Assembly: GCA_013376985.1 (NCBI GenBank)
Contig: JACABB010000004.1
Coordinates: forward strand, 5,658 to 69,657
DNA length: 64,000 bases
Direction of reading: 5' to 3'
From: Bacteroidales bacterium
Lineage (GTDB): Bacteria > Bacteroidota > Bacteroidia > Bacteroidales > Tenuifilaceae
The first letter of the stretch is position 1. Every line of letters begins with the position of its first letter. The notes beneath the pieces were generated by a model. It was not told the DNA's origin. It worked only from the letters and a program-made list of their open reading frames with translations, and made no database searches. Position numbers and translations under genes: made by a program. Below, one piece after another: positions 19,303-29,395 of this stretch.

Positions 19303-21186
19303 CTACTCTTTACTGCTAATTTCGTCTTTCCGTTGTGTTTCCTCAAGTTCAGTTTTCAGAGCAGCTAGTTCACTAATATCTCCCAAGGTAGTCTTTTCTA
19401 AGTTAGCTTTCAACTTTTTTACAGCTTTTTGTGTAGTAGAAGGCTTAGCTTTTTTATCAACTTTCTCCTCGGTCTTCTTAACGTCCTCATAAACTCTACT
19501 ATGTGATAGAATTATACGCTTAGCAGCTTTGTTAAATTCTATAACTTTAAAGGATAATTTTTCTTCAACCTTAGCGTTTGTTCCATCCTCTTTAACGAGA
19601 TGTTTTGGAGTTACAAAGCCTTCAACGCCATAAGGAAGAGCAACAACAGCCCCTTTATCAAAAATATCGATAATTGTACCCTCGTGAACTGAATCAACGG
19701 TGAAAAGAGTTTCGAATACATCCCATGGATTCTCTTCAAGTTGCTTGTGTCCTAAACTTAAACGGCGATTTTCTTTGTCGATTTCAAGTACAACAACATC
19801 GATATCGGCACCAACAGTTGTAAACTCTGCAGGATGCTTGATTTTCTTTGTCCAACTTAAATCTGAGATGTGAATTAAACCATCAACACCTTCTTCTATT
19901 TCAACAAATACACCAAATGTAGTAAAGTTACGAGCTTTGGCATTATGACGTGAACCAATAGGATATTTCTCTTCAATCTTTGACCATGGATCTGGTTTAA
20001 GCTGTTTCATTCCAAGAGACATCTTACGTTCGTCACGATCAAGTGTTAAAATCTGGGCATCAACAACATCACCCACTTTTAAGAATTCTTGTGCACTGCG
20101 TAAATGTTGACTCCAAGACATTTCTGAAACGTGGATTAAGCCTTCAACACCAGGTGCTATCTCAACAAATGCACCATAATCAGCAAGTACAACCACTTTA
20201 CCTTTAAGTACATCACCAACCTTTAGATTTGCATCAAGCGAATCCCATGGATGAGAAGTAAGCTGCTTTAGACCTAAAGCAATACGCTTCTTAGCATCAT
20301 CAAAATCAAGAATAACAACGTTTAGTTTTTGATCAAGTTGAACGATTTCTTCTGGATGAGTAACACGACCCCATGAAAGGTCAGTAATGTGGATTAGACC
20401 ATCTACGCCACCAAGATCGATGAATACTCCGTAACTGGTAATATTTTTAACGGTTCCTTCAAGAACCTGTCCTTTTTCAAGTTTAGCAATGATATCTTTT
20501 TTCTGCTGCTCAAGTTCAGCCTCAATAAGCGCTTTATGAGAAACAACAACGTTTTTATATTCTTGGTTGATTTTTACAACCTTAAATTCCATTGTTTTGC
20601 CTACATAGATATCATAATCGCGGATGGGTTTAACATCAATTTGTGAGCCTGGTAAAAATGCTTCGATACCAAAAACATCTACAATCATACCACCTTTAGT
20701 GCGGCATTTGATGTAACCTTTAATAATTTCATCTTTCTCAAGAGCAGAGTTAACGCGATCCCATGAACGCATTGCACGAGCTTGTTTATGAGAAAGAACT
20801 AGTTGTCCTTTTTTATCTTCCTGAATTTCAACGTAAACTTCCACTTTATCGCCAATTTTCATATCAGGATTGTAGCGGAATTCGTTTAAGCTTATAACAC
20901 CCTCTGATTTATAGCCTATGTTAATTACAACTTCACGTTTGTTCATTGCAATAACAGTACCCTCCATAACTTCGCTTTCACCAATAACTGAAAGGGTTTG
21001 GTTGTACATCGACTCAAATTTCTGTTTGTCTGCTTGGGAGTATATACTCTCATCAGCATAAGATTCCCAATCAAAATCCTCCACTCCAGCCTCAGTTGAC
21101 TTTGAAGCCTGTTTTTTGGAAGTTAATTTTTCTTCTTTTACTTCATTACTTGCTTCATTAGAAGCCATTTCTTCGTGATTGATCAT
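19303..21186 (-). CDS. rpsA: 30S ribosomal protein S1
   Basis: The 627-residue protein contains six S1/OB-fold repeats, recognisable from recurrent motifs: GVISLNEF, AFLPGSQID, GLIHITDLSWGR, GLIHVSEMSWSQ, GLIHISDLSWTK and GFVTPKHL. It binds mRNA on the 30S subunit and promotes initiation, which matters more in Bacteroidota because Shine-Dalgarno sequences are mostly absent. A charged N-terminal extension (about 1-60) and a Lys/Glu-rich C-terminal tail are usual for the phylum. A -7 box lies at 21242-21249. It is followed by the STAS gene. Confidence 0.96.
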   Translation of the reverse strand: MINHEEMASNEASNEVKEEKLTSKKQASKSTEAGVEDFDWESYADESIYSQADKQKFESMYNQTLSVIGESEVMEGTVIAMNKREVVINIGYKSEGVISLNEFRYNPDMKIGDKVEVYVEIQEDKKGQLVLSHKQARAMRSWDRVNSALEKDEIIKGYIKCRTKGGMIVDVFGIEAFLPGSQIDVKPIRDYDIYVGKTMEFKVVKINQEYKNVVVSHKALIEAELEQQKKDIIAKLEKGQVLEGTVKNITSYGVFIDLGGVDGLIHITDLSWGRVTHPEEIVQLDQKLNVVILDFDDAKKRIALGLKQLTSHPWDSLDANLKVGDVLKGKVVVLADYGAFVEIAPGVEGLIHVSEMSWSQHLRSAQEFLKVGDVVDAQILTLDRDERKMSLGMKQLKPDPWSKIEEKYPIGSRHNAKARNFTTFGVFVEIEEGVDGLIHISDLSWTKKIKHPAEFTTVGADIDVVVLEIDKENRRLSLGHKQLEENPWDVFETLFTVDSVHEGTIIDIFDKGAVVALPYGVEGFVTPKHLVKEDGTNAKVEEKLSFKVIEFNKAAKRIILSHSRVYEDVKKTEEKVDKKAKPSTTQKAVKKLKANLEKTTLGDISELAALKTELEETQRKDEISSKE

Positions 21187-21241
21187 TTAAATTGTTTGAA
21201 ATTAATTAGTTAGACATTATTAATAGTTAAAACTTGGACTG

Positions 21242-21249
21242 CAAAAATA
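21242..21249 (-). promoter_or_regulatory. Bacteroidota -7 promoter box for rpsA
   Basis: TATTTTTG on the minus strand matches TAnnTTTG, about 55 bases upstream of the rpsA start. Confidence 0.5.
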
Positions 21250-21390
21250 CATAACTTTTTCATTTCTAGGAAAAAAAGTTTAAAATATTGTGTTATTGTC
21301 TATTTAATAATTGGCTAGTTTATAGACAATCTTCGTAAAAAAATCATTATTCAATTGAAAAATCTTTAATAATATTTCATTTTTAAAACC

Positions 21391-21398
21391 TATTTTTG
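21391..21398 (+). promoter_or_regulatory. Bacteroidota -7 promoter box for the nucleotide-sugar operon
   Basis: TATTTTTG matches TAnnTTTG and lies 59 bases before the ugd ATG. It is the only good match in the divergent spacer on the plus strand. Confidence 0.5.
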
Positions 21399-21457
21399 AC
21401 TTTCAAAAATCAATAAAATAATCATTTGTCTAACCCTATAGGAAATAAAGCATTAAA

Positions 21458-22786
21458 ATGAAAATTTCAGTTGTTGGTACTGGTTATGTAGGTTTAGTTA
21501 CGGGTACTTGCTTTGCAGAAACTGGCGTAACTGTTACCTGTGTTGATATTGATAAAAATAAAATTGATAACCTTAAAAAAGGAATTATACCCATATTTGA
21601 ACCAGGGTTAGAAACATTAGTTCGAAAAAATGTAGAAAAAGAGCGGCTTTTTTTTACTACAAACCTTAAAGAAAGTCTTGATGAGGCTGAAACTGTTTTT
21701 ATTGCAGTAGGAACTCCTCCTGATGAAGATGGTAGTGCTGATCTAAAGCATGTTATAGCAGTAGCTAGGGAGGTTGGTCAACATATGACACAATATTTAG
21801 TTGTTACCACCAAAAGTACTGTACCCATTGGGACAGCAAAAAAAGTGAAAGCAGCCGTGCAAGAGGAGCTAGATAAGCGTGGGGTCAAAATACCTTTCGA
21901 TGTTGCATCAAATCCTGAATTTCTAAAAGAGGGTGCTGCAATTGATGATTTCTTAAAACCCGATAGAATTGTTATTGGCACCGAGTCGGAGGAAGCAGAA
22001 AAATTGATGAAAAAACTTTACAAACCATTTCTACTAAATGGGCATCCAATCATTTTTATGGATATTCCATCCGCTGAACTTACTAAGTATACTGCTAATG
22101 CCATGCTAGCTACAAGAATTAGCTTTATGAACGATATTGCCAATTTATGTGAAATTGTAGGTGCCGATGTAAATATGGTTCGTAAGGGAATTGGTTCAGA
22201 CACTCGAATTGGTAGTAAATTCATTTATCCTGGTGCAGGTTATGGTGGTAGCTGCTTCCCAAAAGATGTTAAGGCTTTAATAAAAACTGCTGATGAACAT
22301 AAATATAACTTAAAGGTTTTAAAGGCTGTTGAATCGGTAAACGACAGGCAAAAAGAGATTATTTTCGATAAAATAAATTCTCATTTTAAAGGCCACCTAA
22401 AGGGAAGGCGGATTGCAATTTGGGGTCTTTCATTCAAACCCAATACCGATGACATGCGCGAAGCACCTTCCTTGGTAGTAATCTCTAAATTACTCGAAGC
22501 GGGTGCAACCGTAAAGGCTTATGATCCTGTTGCGATGGATGAGACAAAACATAAAATTGGAAATTCAATCATTTATGCAACTGATCCGCATGATGCTGCT
22601 CTTGATGCTGATGCACTTGTGCTTATGACCGAATGGCAAGAATTCAGGGTACTTAATTATAAGATTCTAGCAAAAATTTTAAAGTCTAAAGTAATTTTTG
22701 ATGGTAGAAATATTTACGAACCAAACGAGATGTTGGAAGAAGGTTTTACATACTATAGCATCGGTCGTAAAGCAATTAATTTATAG
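21458..22786 (+). CDS. ugd: UDP-glucose 6-dehydrogenase
   Basis: It oxidises UDP-glucose to UDP-glucuronate with two NAD+. The 442-residue protein starts with the NAD-binding [10 protein letters not shown] loop. It contains the central-domain [21 protein letters not shown] and the catalytic cysteine in [13 protein letters not shown] (about 263). The C-terminal UDP-binding domain has [16 protein letters not shown]. Its product is the substrate of the next gene (uxs, 10 bases downstream), so together they make UDP-xylose. It is first in a six-gene operon for surface-sugar precursors. Confidence 0.96.
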   Translation: MKISVVGTGYVGLVTGTCFAETGVTVTCVDIDKNKIDNLKKGIIPIFEPGLETLVRKNVEKERLFFTTNLKESLDEAETVFIAVGTPPDEDGSADLKHVIAVAREVGQHMTQYLVVTTKSTVPIGTAKKVKAAVQEELDKRGVKIPFDVASNPEFLKEGAAIDDFLKPDRIVIGTESEEAEKLMKKLYKPFLLNGHPIIFMDIPSAELTKYTANAMLATRISFMNDIANLCEIVGADVNMVRKGIGSDTRIGSKFIYPGAGYGGSCFPKDVKALIKTADEHKYNLKVLKAVESVNDRQKEIIFDKINSHFKGHLKGRRIAIWGLSFKPNTDDMREAPSLVVISKLLEAGATVKAYDPVAMDETKHKIGNSIIYATDPHDAALDADALVLMTEWQEFRVLNYKILAKILKSKVIFDGRNIYEPNEMLEEGFTYYSIGRKAINL

Positions 22787-22796
22787 ATCATAAAAA

Positions 22797-23738
22797 ATGA
22801 AAAGAATTCTAGTAACTGGCGGTGCAGGTTTTTTAGGTTCACACCTATGTGAGCGTTTATTAAATGAAGGCAACGATGTAATTTGCGTTGATAATTTTTT
22901 TACAGGAAACAAGCAAAACGTAATTCATCTAATTGGTAATCCATACTTTGAACTAGTTAGACACGATATTACATCCCCCTTTTTTGCTGAAGTAGATGAA
23001 ATATATAATCTAGCATGCCCTGCTTCTCCCATCCACTATCAGTACAATGCAATTAAAACGGTAAAAACTTCGGTGATGGGTGCAATAAACATGCTTGGCC
23101 TAGCAAAAAGAGTTCGTGCAAAAATTCTCCAGGCCTCAACAAGCGAAGTTTACGGAGATCCCACTGTACACCCTCAACCAGAATCATACTGGGGTAATGT
23201 GAATCCAATTGGGCCACGTTCCTGCTATGATGAGGGGAAACGGTGTGCAGAAACCCTTTTCGTTAATTACTTTGAACAAAATAATGTAAAAATTAAGATT
23301 GTTCGAATTTTTAATACCTATGGGCCAAGAATGAGCGTTAATGATGGTCGCGTTGTTTCGAATTTTGTTATTCAGGCCTTACAAAATCAGGATATCACAA
23401 TCTTTGGAGATGGTAAACAAACCAGAAGTTTTATGTATGTTGATGACTTGATTGAAGGATTTATTAGAATGATGAATACCCCTGATACTATAACTGGACC
23501 TATTAACCTTGGAAATCCTGTGGAGTTCACAATGATTGAACTTGCTGAAAAAATCATTGCACTTACAAAAAGTAAATCAAAACTGATTCACAAGCCCCTA
23601 CCACAAGATGATCCAACCCAAAGAAAACCAGATATTACTCAAGCTATAAATACGCTTAACGGGTGGAAACCAAAAGTTAAACTAGAGGATGGTCTTGTAC
23701 CAACCATTGAATACTTTGCTAAAATTATTAAATCATAA
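22797..23738 (+). CDS. uxs: UDP-glucuronate decarboxylase (UDP-xylose synthase)
   Basis: An extended short-chain dehydrogenase of 313 residues. The N-terminal [15 protein letters not shown] is the Rossmann NAD-binding motif. The active site has [10 protein letters not shown] (Thr/Ser) and the Tyr-x3-Lys pair in [11 protein letters not shown]. These signatures, with [15 protein letters not shown], are typical of UXS/UDP-glucuronate decarboxylase. It converts UDP-glucuronate from Ugd into UDP-xylose and CO2. Its stop is four bases before the true rfbA start, indicating translational coupling. The symbol is used by family, not by a characterised orthologue. Confidence 0.92.
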   Translation: MKRILVTGGAGFLGSHLCERLLNEGNDVICVDNFFTGNKQNVIHLIGNPYFELVRHDITSPFFAEVDEIYNLACPASPIHYQYNAIKTVKTSVMGAINMLGLAKRVRAKILQASTSEVYGDPTVHPQPESYWGNVNPIGPRSCYDEGKRCAETLFVNYFEQNNVKIKIVRIFNTYGPRMSVNDGRVVSNFVIQALQNQDITIFGDGKQTRSFMYVDDLIEGFIRMMNTPDTITGPINLGNPVEFTMIELAEKIIALTKSKSKLIHKPLPQDDPTQRKPDITQAINTLNGWKPKVKLEDGLVPTIEYFAKIIKS

Positions 23739-23742
23739 TCTT

Positions 23743-24615
23743 ATGAAAGGAATCATACTTGCCGGAGGCGCAGGAACAAGACTTTACCCAATAACTAAAA
23801 GTATATCAAAGCAAATAATACCCATCTACGATAAACCGATGATTTACTACCCATTATCGGTACTTATGCTTGGGGGTATTCGAGAAATATTAATTATATC
23901 AACACCGAAAGATATTGGTTTATATAAGGATCTGTTTGGTGACGGATCTCATATAGGTTTAAAAATAGAATATGCTGAACAACCATCTCCAGATGGATTA
24001 GCCCAAGCATTCATTATTGGCGATAAATTCATAGGTAACGATAGCGTATGTCTTGTTCTCGGTGATAATATCTTTTATGGTCATGGTTTTGGTGGAACTC
24101 TTAAGGAATGTGCAAACCTAAAAGATGGTGCCATAGTTTTTGGCTACTATGTTAACGATCCTCAACGATATGGTGTTGCTGAATTTGATAAGCAGGGAAA
24201 AGTCTTAAGCCTTGAGGAGAAGCCCAAAAATCCTAAATCAAACTATGCGGTTACAGGCTTGTATTTCTATAGTAACGATGTTATTGCAAAAGCAAAAGGG
24301 CTAAAACCTTCTGCTCGGGGTGAACTAGAGATTACGGATTTAAACCGACTTTATCTTAATGAAAATAGACTAAACGTTAAACTTCTTACCCGTGGAATGG
24401 CCTGGTTAGATACAGGAACACATGAAAGTATGCTTCAAGCATCAAATTTTATTCAAACAATTGAGGATAGACAGGGTTTAAAGATTGCCTGCCTAGAGGA
24501 AATTGCCTATAAAAGCGGGTTTATTACAAAAGAGATGCTTTTAAAACTGGCTGAACCTTTAAAGAATAATCAATACGGAAGTTACCTTGTACGAATTGCA
24601 AACGAAGATATCTAA
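23743..24615 (+). CDS. rfbA: Glucose-1-phosphate thymidylyltransferase
   Basis: It makes dTDP-glucose from glucose-1-phosphate and dTTP, the first step to dTDP-L-rhamnose. The nucleotidyltransferase signature [16 protein letters not shown] sits at the N-terminus, followed by [27 protein letters not shown] and [12 protein letters not shown], as in RmlA. The frame continues upstream to 23689, inside uxs, but the ATG at 23743 begins exactly at the conserved N-terminus and gives the standard 290 residues. It shares the stop/start TAATG with rfbC (1-base overlap). Confidence 0.96.
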   Translation: MKGIILAGGAGTRLYPITKSISKQIIPIYDKPMIYYPLSVLMLGGIREILIISTPKDIGLYKDLFGDGSHIGLKIEYAEQPSPDGLAQAFIIGDKFIGNDSVCLVLGDNIFYGHGFGGTLKECANLKDGAIVFGYYVNDPQRYGVAEFDKQGKVLSLEEKPKNPKSNYAVTGLYFYSNDVIAKAKGLKPSARGELEITDLNRLYLNENRLNVKLLTRGMAWLDTGTHESMLQASNFIQTIEDRQGLKIACLEEIAYKSGFITKEMLLKLAEPLKNNQYGSYLVRIANEDI

Positions 24616-25175
24616 TGAAGATTATTGAAACTGCTTTTCCTGATTTACTCATTCTTGATCCCACAGTTTTTGGTGACTCTCGTGGTTATTTCCTCGAAAG
24701 TTATAATAAAAAAATCCTTGAGGAGAAATGTATTAATTATACTTTTATTCAAGATAACGAATCTAAATCCTTAAAGGGGGTAATAAGAGGATTACACTAC
24801 CAGTTAGCTCCTTATGCTCAAACAAAGCTAATTCGTGTTATCGTTGGAAGTGTTTTAGATGTTGTGGTTGATATAAGAAAAGGCTCTCCTACATTTGGGA
24901 AACACTTTTCCATTGAACTCTCGGAAGATAACAAAAAACAACTTTTAGTACCAAAAGGGTTTGCCCATGGTTTTTCAGTTTTAAGTGAATCCGTAATTGT
25001 AAACTATAAGTGTGATGTTTTCTATCAGCCTGATGCTGAACGAGGAATTCTTTACAATGATCCCGAATTAGGTATTGATTGGAAAACGAATCTTGATACT
25101 GCCCTCATATCAGCAAAAGATAAGGTAAATCCGATTTTTTCTAAAGCAGAAATGAATTTTCTCTATGGAAAATAA
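24615..25175 (+). CDS. rfbC: dTDP-4-dehydrorhamnose 3,5-epimerase
   Basis: The 186-residue cupin-fold epimerase of the dTDP-rhamnose pathway. It has the family landmarks FGDSRGYFLESYN, FIQDNESKS, the catalytic His in VIRGLHYQ, the KLIRVIVGSVLDVVVDIR strand pair, PKGFAHGFSVLS and the DPELGIDW tail. It overlaps rfbA by one base and rfbD by 11 bases, which points to coupled translation. Catalytic residues look intact. Confidence 0.95.
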   Translation: MKIIETAFPDLLILDPTVFGDSRGYFLESYNKKILEEKCINYTFIQDNESKSLKGVIRGLHYQLAPYAQTKLIRVIVGSVLDVVVDIRKGSPTFGKHFSIELSEDNKKQLLVPKGFAHGFSVLSESVIVNYKCDVFYQPDAERGILYNDPELGIDWKTNLDTALISAKDKVNPIFSKAEMNFLYGK

Positions 25176-26052
25176 TAGCTTAATACTAGTCACAGGTTCT
25201 AATGGACAACTTGGGTCTGAGATTAAGGCAATCTCTCACCTCTACCCTACCCTAAGTTTTGTTTTTACTGATATTGAGGAACTAAATATTATAGATCCCG
25301 AGGCTGTTGAAACTTTTTTAAAAAAAATCAATCCTAATTTTGTTATTAATTGTGCAGCATACACTGCCGTTGATAAATCGGAAACAGAAATGGAGGCTGC
25401 TACTTTGCTAAATTCTGTTGCTCCTGGAATTATTGCCAATGCATGTAAAGCTAATGGGTGCAGGATGGTTCATATCTCTACCGACTATGTCTTTGATGGA
25501 AATGCCTATCAACCCTACAACGAATTATCACCTGTAAATCCTACCTCTCATTACGGTAAAAGTAAACTTAAGGGCGAAGAAAATGTAATAGAATCGGGTG
25601 TTGGAATGATTATACGAACATCTTGGTTATACTCATCCTTTGGCCATAATTTTGTTAAAACAATTATACGAAACGCAAAAATTAAACCCGAACTTAGGGT
25701 TGTTTTCGATCAGATTGGATGCCCAACATACGCTAGGGATCTGGCCGATGTCATTTTAAAAATTATTTCGAGAAACAACGAATCATTTATACCCTCTGTG
25801 TTCCATTACTCAAATGAAGGGGTTTGTAGCTGGTACGATTTTGCATTTGAGATTGTGAACCTAACAAAACTCGATTGCAAAATTACCCCCATCGAAACTA
25901 AAGATTACCCATTACCCGCAAAACGTCCACATTACAGTGTTTTCAATAAAGAAAAAATACGTAATCATTATAATATAGAAATATCTCATTGGAGCAAAAG
26001 TTTATCTAATTGTATTAGCTTAATTATAAAAGATGGTTTACTAAATCTTTAA
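25165..26052 (+). CDS. rfbD: dTDP-4-dehydrorhamnose reductase
   Basis: The 295-residue SDR enzyme that reduces dTDP-4-keto-rhamnose with NAD(P)H. It has the N-terminal GSNGQLGSEIK nucleotide loop, NCAAYTAVDKSE, STDYVFDGN, and the Tyr-x3-Lys motif in SHYGKSKLKGE. It starts inside rfbC (11-base overlap). The 4,6-dehydratase gene rfbB, usually beside these genes, is not in this cluster, so that step must be encoded elsewhere. Confidence 0.95.
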   Translation: MENNSLILVTGSNGQLGSEIKAISHLYPTLSFVFTDIEELNIIDPEAVETFLKKINPNFVINCAAYTAVDKSETEMEAATLLNSVAPGIIANACKANGCRMVHISTDYVFDGNAYQPYNELSPVNPTSHYGKSKLKGEENVIESGVGMIIRTSWLYSSFGHNFVKTIIRNAKIKPELRVVFDQIGCPTYARDLADVILKIISRNNESFIPSVFHYSNEGVCSWYDFAFEIVNLTKLDCKITPIETKDYPLPAKRPHYSVFNKEKIRNHYNIEISHWSKSLSNCISLIIKDGLLNL

Positions 26053-26056
26053 AATT

Positions 26057-27802
26057 ATGAATGAAAAAGAAATTGAAATGATGGTTCTTGAAAAAGCCAA
26101 GAGTTGGACTAAACCACCATTTGACAAGGAAACTCGTGAAAATGCCAATTACCTTATTGAGAATGATAAAAAAGAACTTATTGAATCGTTTTATAGGGAA
26201 TTAGAATTCGGGACAGGCGGTTTACGGGGAATTATGGGTGTGGGTTCAAACCGAATGAACATCTATACCGTTGGCATGGCAACGCAAGGTCTTTGCAACT
26301 ATCTTATAAAACAATTTAATGGAATACCTGAAATAAGGGTTGCTATTGCCTATGATTCCCGCAACAATAGTAAACTATTCGCCGATACAGTTGCAAATAT
26401 CTTCTCCGCTAATAATATAAAGGTATATCTCTTTGAATCTCTCAGGCCTACTCCTGAGCTAAGTTTCACAATTAGAACCTTTAAGTGTCAATGCGGAATT
26501 GTAATTACAGCATCCCATAATCCAAAGGAATACAATGGCTATAAGGTTTATTGGGAGGATGGTGGGCAAATTGTTCCCCCTCACGATAAAAACATAATAG
26601 CAGAAGTTCAGGGCATTAAAGATATCTCCACAGTAAAACTTAAAGGGGATTGCAATCTTATTCAAACTATCGGTAGCGAAATGGACGAGATATACCTGAA
26701 CACCCTTGCAACGCTATCGCTTTCACCTGAAATTAATAGGAAGCATAAAAACCTAAAATTGGTTTATACTCCTATTCACGGTTCGGGCGTGGACTTAGTT
26801 CCTAGAGCACTTAAAAAATTCGGTTTCGAAAAAATTATTAGCATTCCCAAGCAGAATGTAATCGATGGTAATTTTCCAACTGTAGTCTCACCTAACCCCG
26901 AAGAATCTGCCGCTTTAAAACTTGCGTTGGATAAAGCATCAGAAAAGGATGCCGATCTGATAATGGCAACCGATCCTGATGCCGATAGGGTTGGAATTGG
27001 GGTGAAAAACGATGATGGAAAATTTATTCTACTAAATGGTAATCAGGCCGCTTCTATTCTAATATACTATATTTTAAGAATGTGGAAGGAAAATGGTAAG
27101 TTGAGTGGGAAAGAGTTTATCGTTAAAACCATTGTAACAACAGATCTATTAGCTGATATAGCTAATAAATTTGGTGTAGAACACTATGAGGTTCTTACCG
27201 GATTTAAATACATCGCTGAGAAGATTAAAAGTCTTGAAGGTGAAAAAACATTTATTGCAGGTGGTGAGGAAAGTTACGGCTATCTTGTTGGCGATTCAAT
27301 TCGTGATAAGGATGCAGTTATTAGCTGTGCCATGTTTGCCGAAATTACTGCTTGGGCAAAAGAGAATGGAAAATCGCTATACCAACTTTTACTCGAAATA
27401 TACAGTGAGTTTGGCCTATACAAGGAACATCTTGTCTCCTTAACCCTTAAAGGAAAAGAGGGCGTAGAAGAAATAAAAGCGATGATGGTGAAATACAGAA
27501 CCAATCCTCCAAAAACCATCGATGGTTCACCAGTACAACTCTATCACGATTACCTGAAACAGGAAACAATAAACCTCCAATCAGGTGCAAAAACAAAACT
27601 TAACCTTCCAAAATCCGATGTAGTTCAATTTATTTCAGCGGATGGTACTAAAGTATCGGTACGCCCTTCCGGCACCGAACCTAAAATAAAATTCTACTTT
27701 GGCGTTAAGGGTGCAATGAAATCAACAAAAGATTACGCTAATGCTGTTAAGGAACTAGACGATAAGATAACTCGAATTATAAAAGAGCTAAATATCGGTT
27801 AA
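26057..27802 (+). CDS. Phosphoglucomutase/phosphomannomutase family protein
   Basis: A 581-residue alpha-D-phosphohexomutase that would interconvert glucose-1-P and glucose-6-P (or mannose or pentose equivalents) and so feed Ugd and RfbA. The phosphoserine loop is ITASHNPKEYNGYKVYW, the metal loop ATDPDADRVGIG, the sugar-binding loop GGEESYGYL, and the C-terminal phosphate-binding loop RPSGTEPKIKFYFG. The N-terminal FGTGGLRGIMG is typical of the PGM2-like branch. It starts four bases after rfbD and is closed by a terminator, so it ends the operon. Substrate preference cannot be decided from the sequence. Confidence 0.93.
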   Translation: MNEKEIEMMVLEKAKSWTKPPFDKETRENANYLIENDKKELIESFYRELEFGTGGLRGIMGVGSNRMNIYTVGMATQGLCNYLIKQFNGIPEIRVAIAYDSRNNSKLFADTVANIFSANNIKVYLFESLRPTPELSFTIRTFKCQCGIVITASHNPKEYNGYKVYWEDGGQIVPPHDKNIIAEVQGIKDISTVKLKGDCNLIQTIGSEMDEIYLNTLATLSLSPEINRKHKNLKLVYTPIHGSGVDLVPRALKKFGFEKIISIPKQNVIDGNFPTVVSPNPEESAALKLALDKASEKDADLIMATDPDADRVGIGVKNDDGKFILLNGNQAASILIYYILRMWKENGKLSGKEFIVKTIVTTDLLADIANKFGVEHYEVLTGFKYIAEKIKSLEGEKTFIAGGEESYGYLVGDSIRDKDAVISCAMFAEITAWAKENGKSLYQLLLEIYSEFGLYKEHLVSLTLKGKEGVEEIKAMMVKYRTNPPKTIDGSPVQLYHDYLKQETINLQSGAKTKLNLPKSDVVQFISADGTKVSVRPSGTEPKIKFYFGVKGAMKSTKDYANAVKELDDKITRIIKELNIG

Positions 27803-27829
27803 ACTGAAATCATTTAAATTCAGCATACC

Positions 27830-27866
27830 AAATGCACAATGCGATGAATTTGCATTGTGCATTTTT
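27830..27866 (+). terminator. Intrinsic terminator of the nucleotide-sugar operon
   Basis: AAATGCACAATGC and GCATTGTGCATTTTT form a 13-bp stem followed by T, 28 bases after the last stop codon. Confidence 0.88.
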
Positions 27867-27869
27867 GTA

Positions 27870-28336
27870 TCCTATTGAAGAGAAAATAAACCAACCCAAT
27901 GAACCAATATGAAAATTGAATTGTGCTTTTTTAGATACCTTATGATTTAAAAATATCATTAAACCTGATTATACTATTTAAAAATAACTATGTCAGGAGT
28001 TTGCCATACACCCACCCCTCCCCTATCTTAAGGAAAAACATAGAAGGATTCTATTTAAACTTCACCACATTAACCACTACGCCACAGTTCAAAGGATTCT
28101 AAACGCATCAAAAAAATTGTTTTTAAAATCTCTTTGCATAATTAAACTGTATAGCTAATTTCATACTACAAAATCATATCATCATAATACATAAAAAAAA
28201 AATATTCTAGCTAAACATAAAATTTTATTTGTATTTGCCCATAAAATAATCCGAGATCGATATTAAAACGCTGAGGTTAGTAAATCTTAGTGAATACGTA
28301 AGGAAAAAATTGAGGTTAACAATAATAATCTGTGCT
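27870..28336. other. Non-coding gap
   Basis: About 470 AT-rich bases with no ORF, repeat family member or clear promoter box that I can support. A short stretch near 28060-28095 (CACCACATTAACCACTACGCCACAG) faintly resembles the degenerate inverted elements but lacks a matching arm. Confidence 0.4.
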
Positions 28337-28834
28337 ATGGAATACAATGAAAACCCAGTTGAAGATTTAATTGTTTTGGATGAACGAATTAATTCTTTAA
28401 ACGAAAAATGTGTACAAATTGAGCAGCGTACAAATAGTGTTGAAAAAAGAAAACTTAGTTTGTATAATCAATTTGTTAAACTTGAGGATAGTCGCATTAA
28501 AATTCCAAAAAGTTTCGAGTTACTATTTACTCAACTAATTGAAATTGTTGAAAAACATGATGAACTTAGTGCAAACTGGAATAAACTCGTTCAACAAAGA
28601 AACGCCATAAACAATAATGGAGAGTTTATGGAAAAACTTATACTTGAACGTAACAACACCAGTGACACTAATAATCAAAGAGTAAAGGTTGAAGTGATGC
28701 TTATAAAATGCGAACAAATACTAGCAAAACAAAAGAGAGCAATATCACAAATTGAAGAAACTCTTACTGAAGAAGAACGAATAATCACAGAAATTGAGAA
28801 GAAATTCGAAGAACTGAATATTAAACCAGACTAA
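28337..28834 (+). CDS. Coiled-coil hypothetical protein
   Basis: I do not recognise a family. The chosen ATG at 28337 gives 165 residues; the frame is open back to a TTG at 28310. The product is highly charged (Glu, Lys), lacks a signal peptide or membrane segment, and shows heptad-like spacing in two stretches (about 15-60 and 110-160), so a cytoplasmic coiled coil is likely. It stands alone between two long non-coding gaps. Confidence 0.65.
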   Translation: MEYNENPVEDLIVLDERINSLNEKCVQIEQRTNSVEKRKLSLYNQFVKLEDSRIKIPKSFELLFTQLIEIVEKHDELSANWNKLVQQRNAINNNGEFMEKLILERNNTSDTNNQRVKVEVMLIKCEQILAKQKRAISQIEETLTEEERIITEIEKKFEELNIKPD

Positions 28835-28924
28835 GCAAATTATATCTACACCAGCCTAAATATAAGGTATCAACCCGCTATTGAGGCCAAAATCATGAAA
28901 TCTCGATAAGCAATTAGGGTAAAA

Positions 28925-28938
28925 TGAAATCTATTTCA
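28925..28938. promoter_or_regulatory. Palindrome upstream of the putative metal-uptake pair
   Basis: TGAAATCTATTTCA is an inverted repeat with six-base arms about 95 bases before the His/Cys-rich small protein gene. It could be an operator; there is no independent support. Confidence 0.25.
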
Positions 28939-29032
28939 GATTATAAGTAGTTTTAAGAAAATTTCTAGATTACACAACTTTTATTCTAGCAAAACTGTTA
29001 TAAGAGAAGTAAATTTCAAAGAATAACCTTTT

Positions 29033-29341
29033 GTGATAAAAAAGTTCATAAATATTTCTTCATTTTTGATGGTGTTGATGCTATTAATACCATCAATTAT
29101 TAAGTTTGAGCATCATCACAAACACTCCGTCAGCTATCATGAGCATAACCGAGTATACAATGAAAAATGTCTGGTTTGTAGCTTTGAGTTTTCCGTATTT
29201 TTATCGAACAAGGCTGACAAACCTATAGAGAAAAACATACTAGTAGACACCTATTGTAATCATTATAGTCCCTTTTACCTTTCGGATCATACCAAGTATT
29301 CATTCTTACTACGAGCCCCTCCCACGTTTACAAATATCTAA
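29033..29341 (+). CDS. Small His/Cys-rich envelope protein, possibly metal-related
   Basis: The 102-residue product starts with GTG at 29033. A hydrophobic segment (about 8-24) is followed directly by a histidine-rich stretch (FEHHHKHSVSYHEHN) and a CLVC motif. The C-terminus has the RAPP sequence seen in small proteins of metal-uptake loci. It may be periplasmic or membrane-anchored and bind a transition metal; that is inference from composition. It lies 55 bases before a ZnuD-like TonB receptor on the same strand, which supports a shared role. Confidence 0.65.
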   Translation: MIKKFINISSFLMVLMLLIPSIIKFEHHHKHSVSYHEHNRVYNEKCLVCSFEFSVFLSNKADKPIEKNILVDTYCNHYSPFYLSDHTKYSFLLRAPPTFTNI

Positions 29342-29395
29342 TTATAATCTAGAGTTTTATATCAAATTATTTGTAAATCATTTAATCGTAATAAA

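Noticed and set aside
23689..23742. Longer rfbA N-terminus
   Set aside because: The extra 18 codons lie inside uxs, and the family starts at the nucleotidyltransferase signature at 23743.
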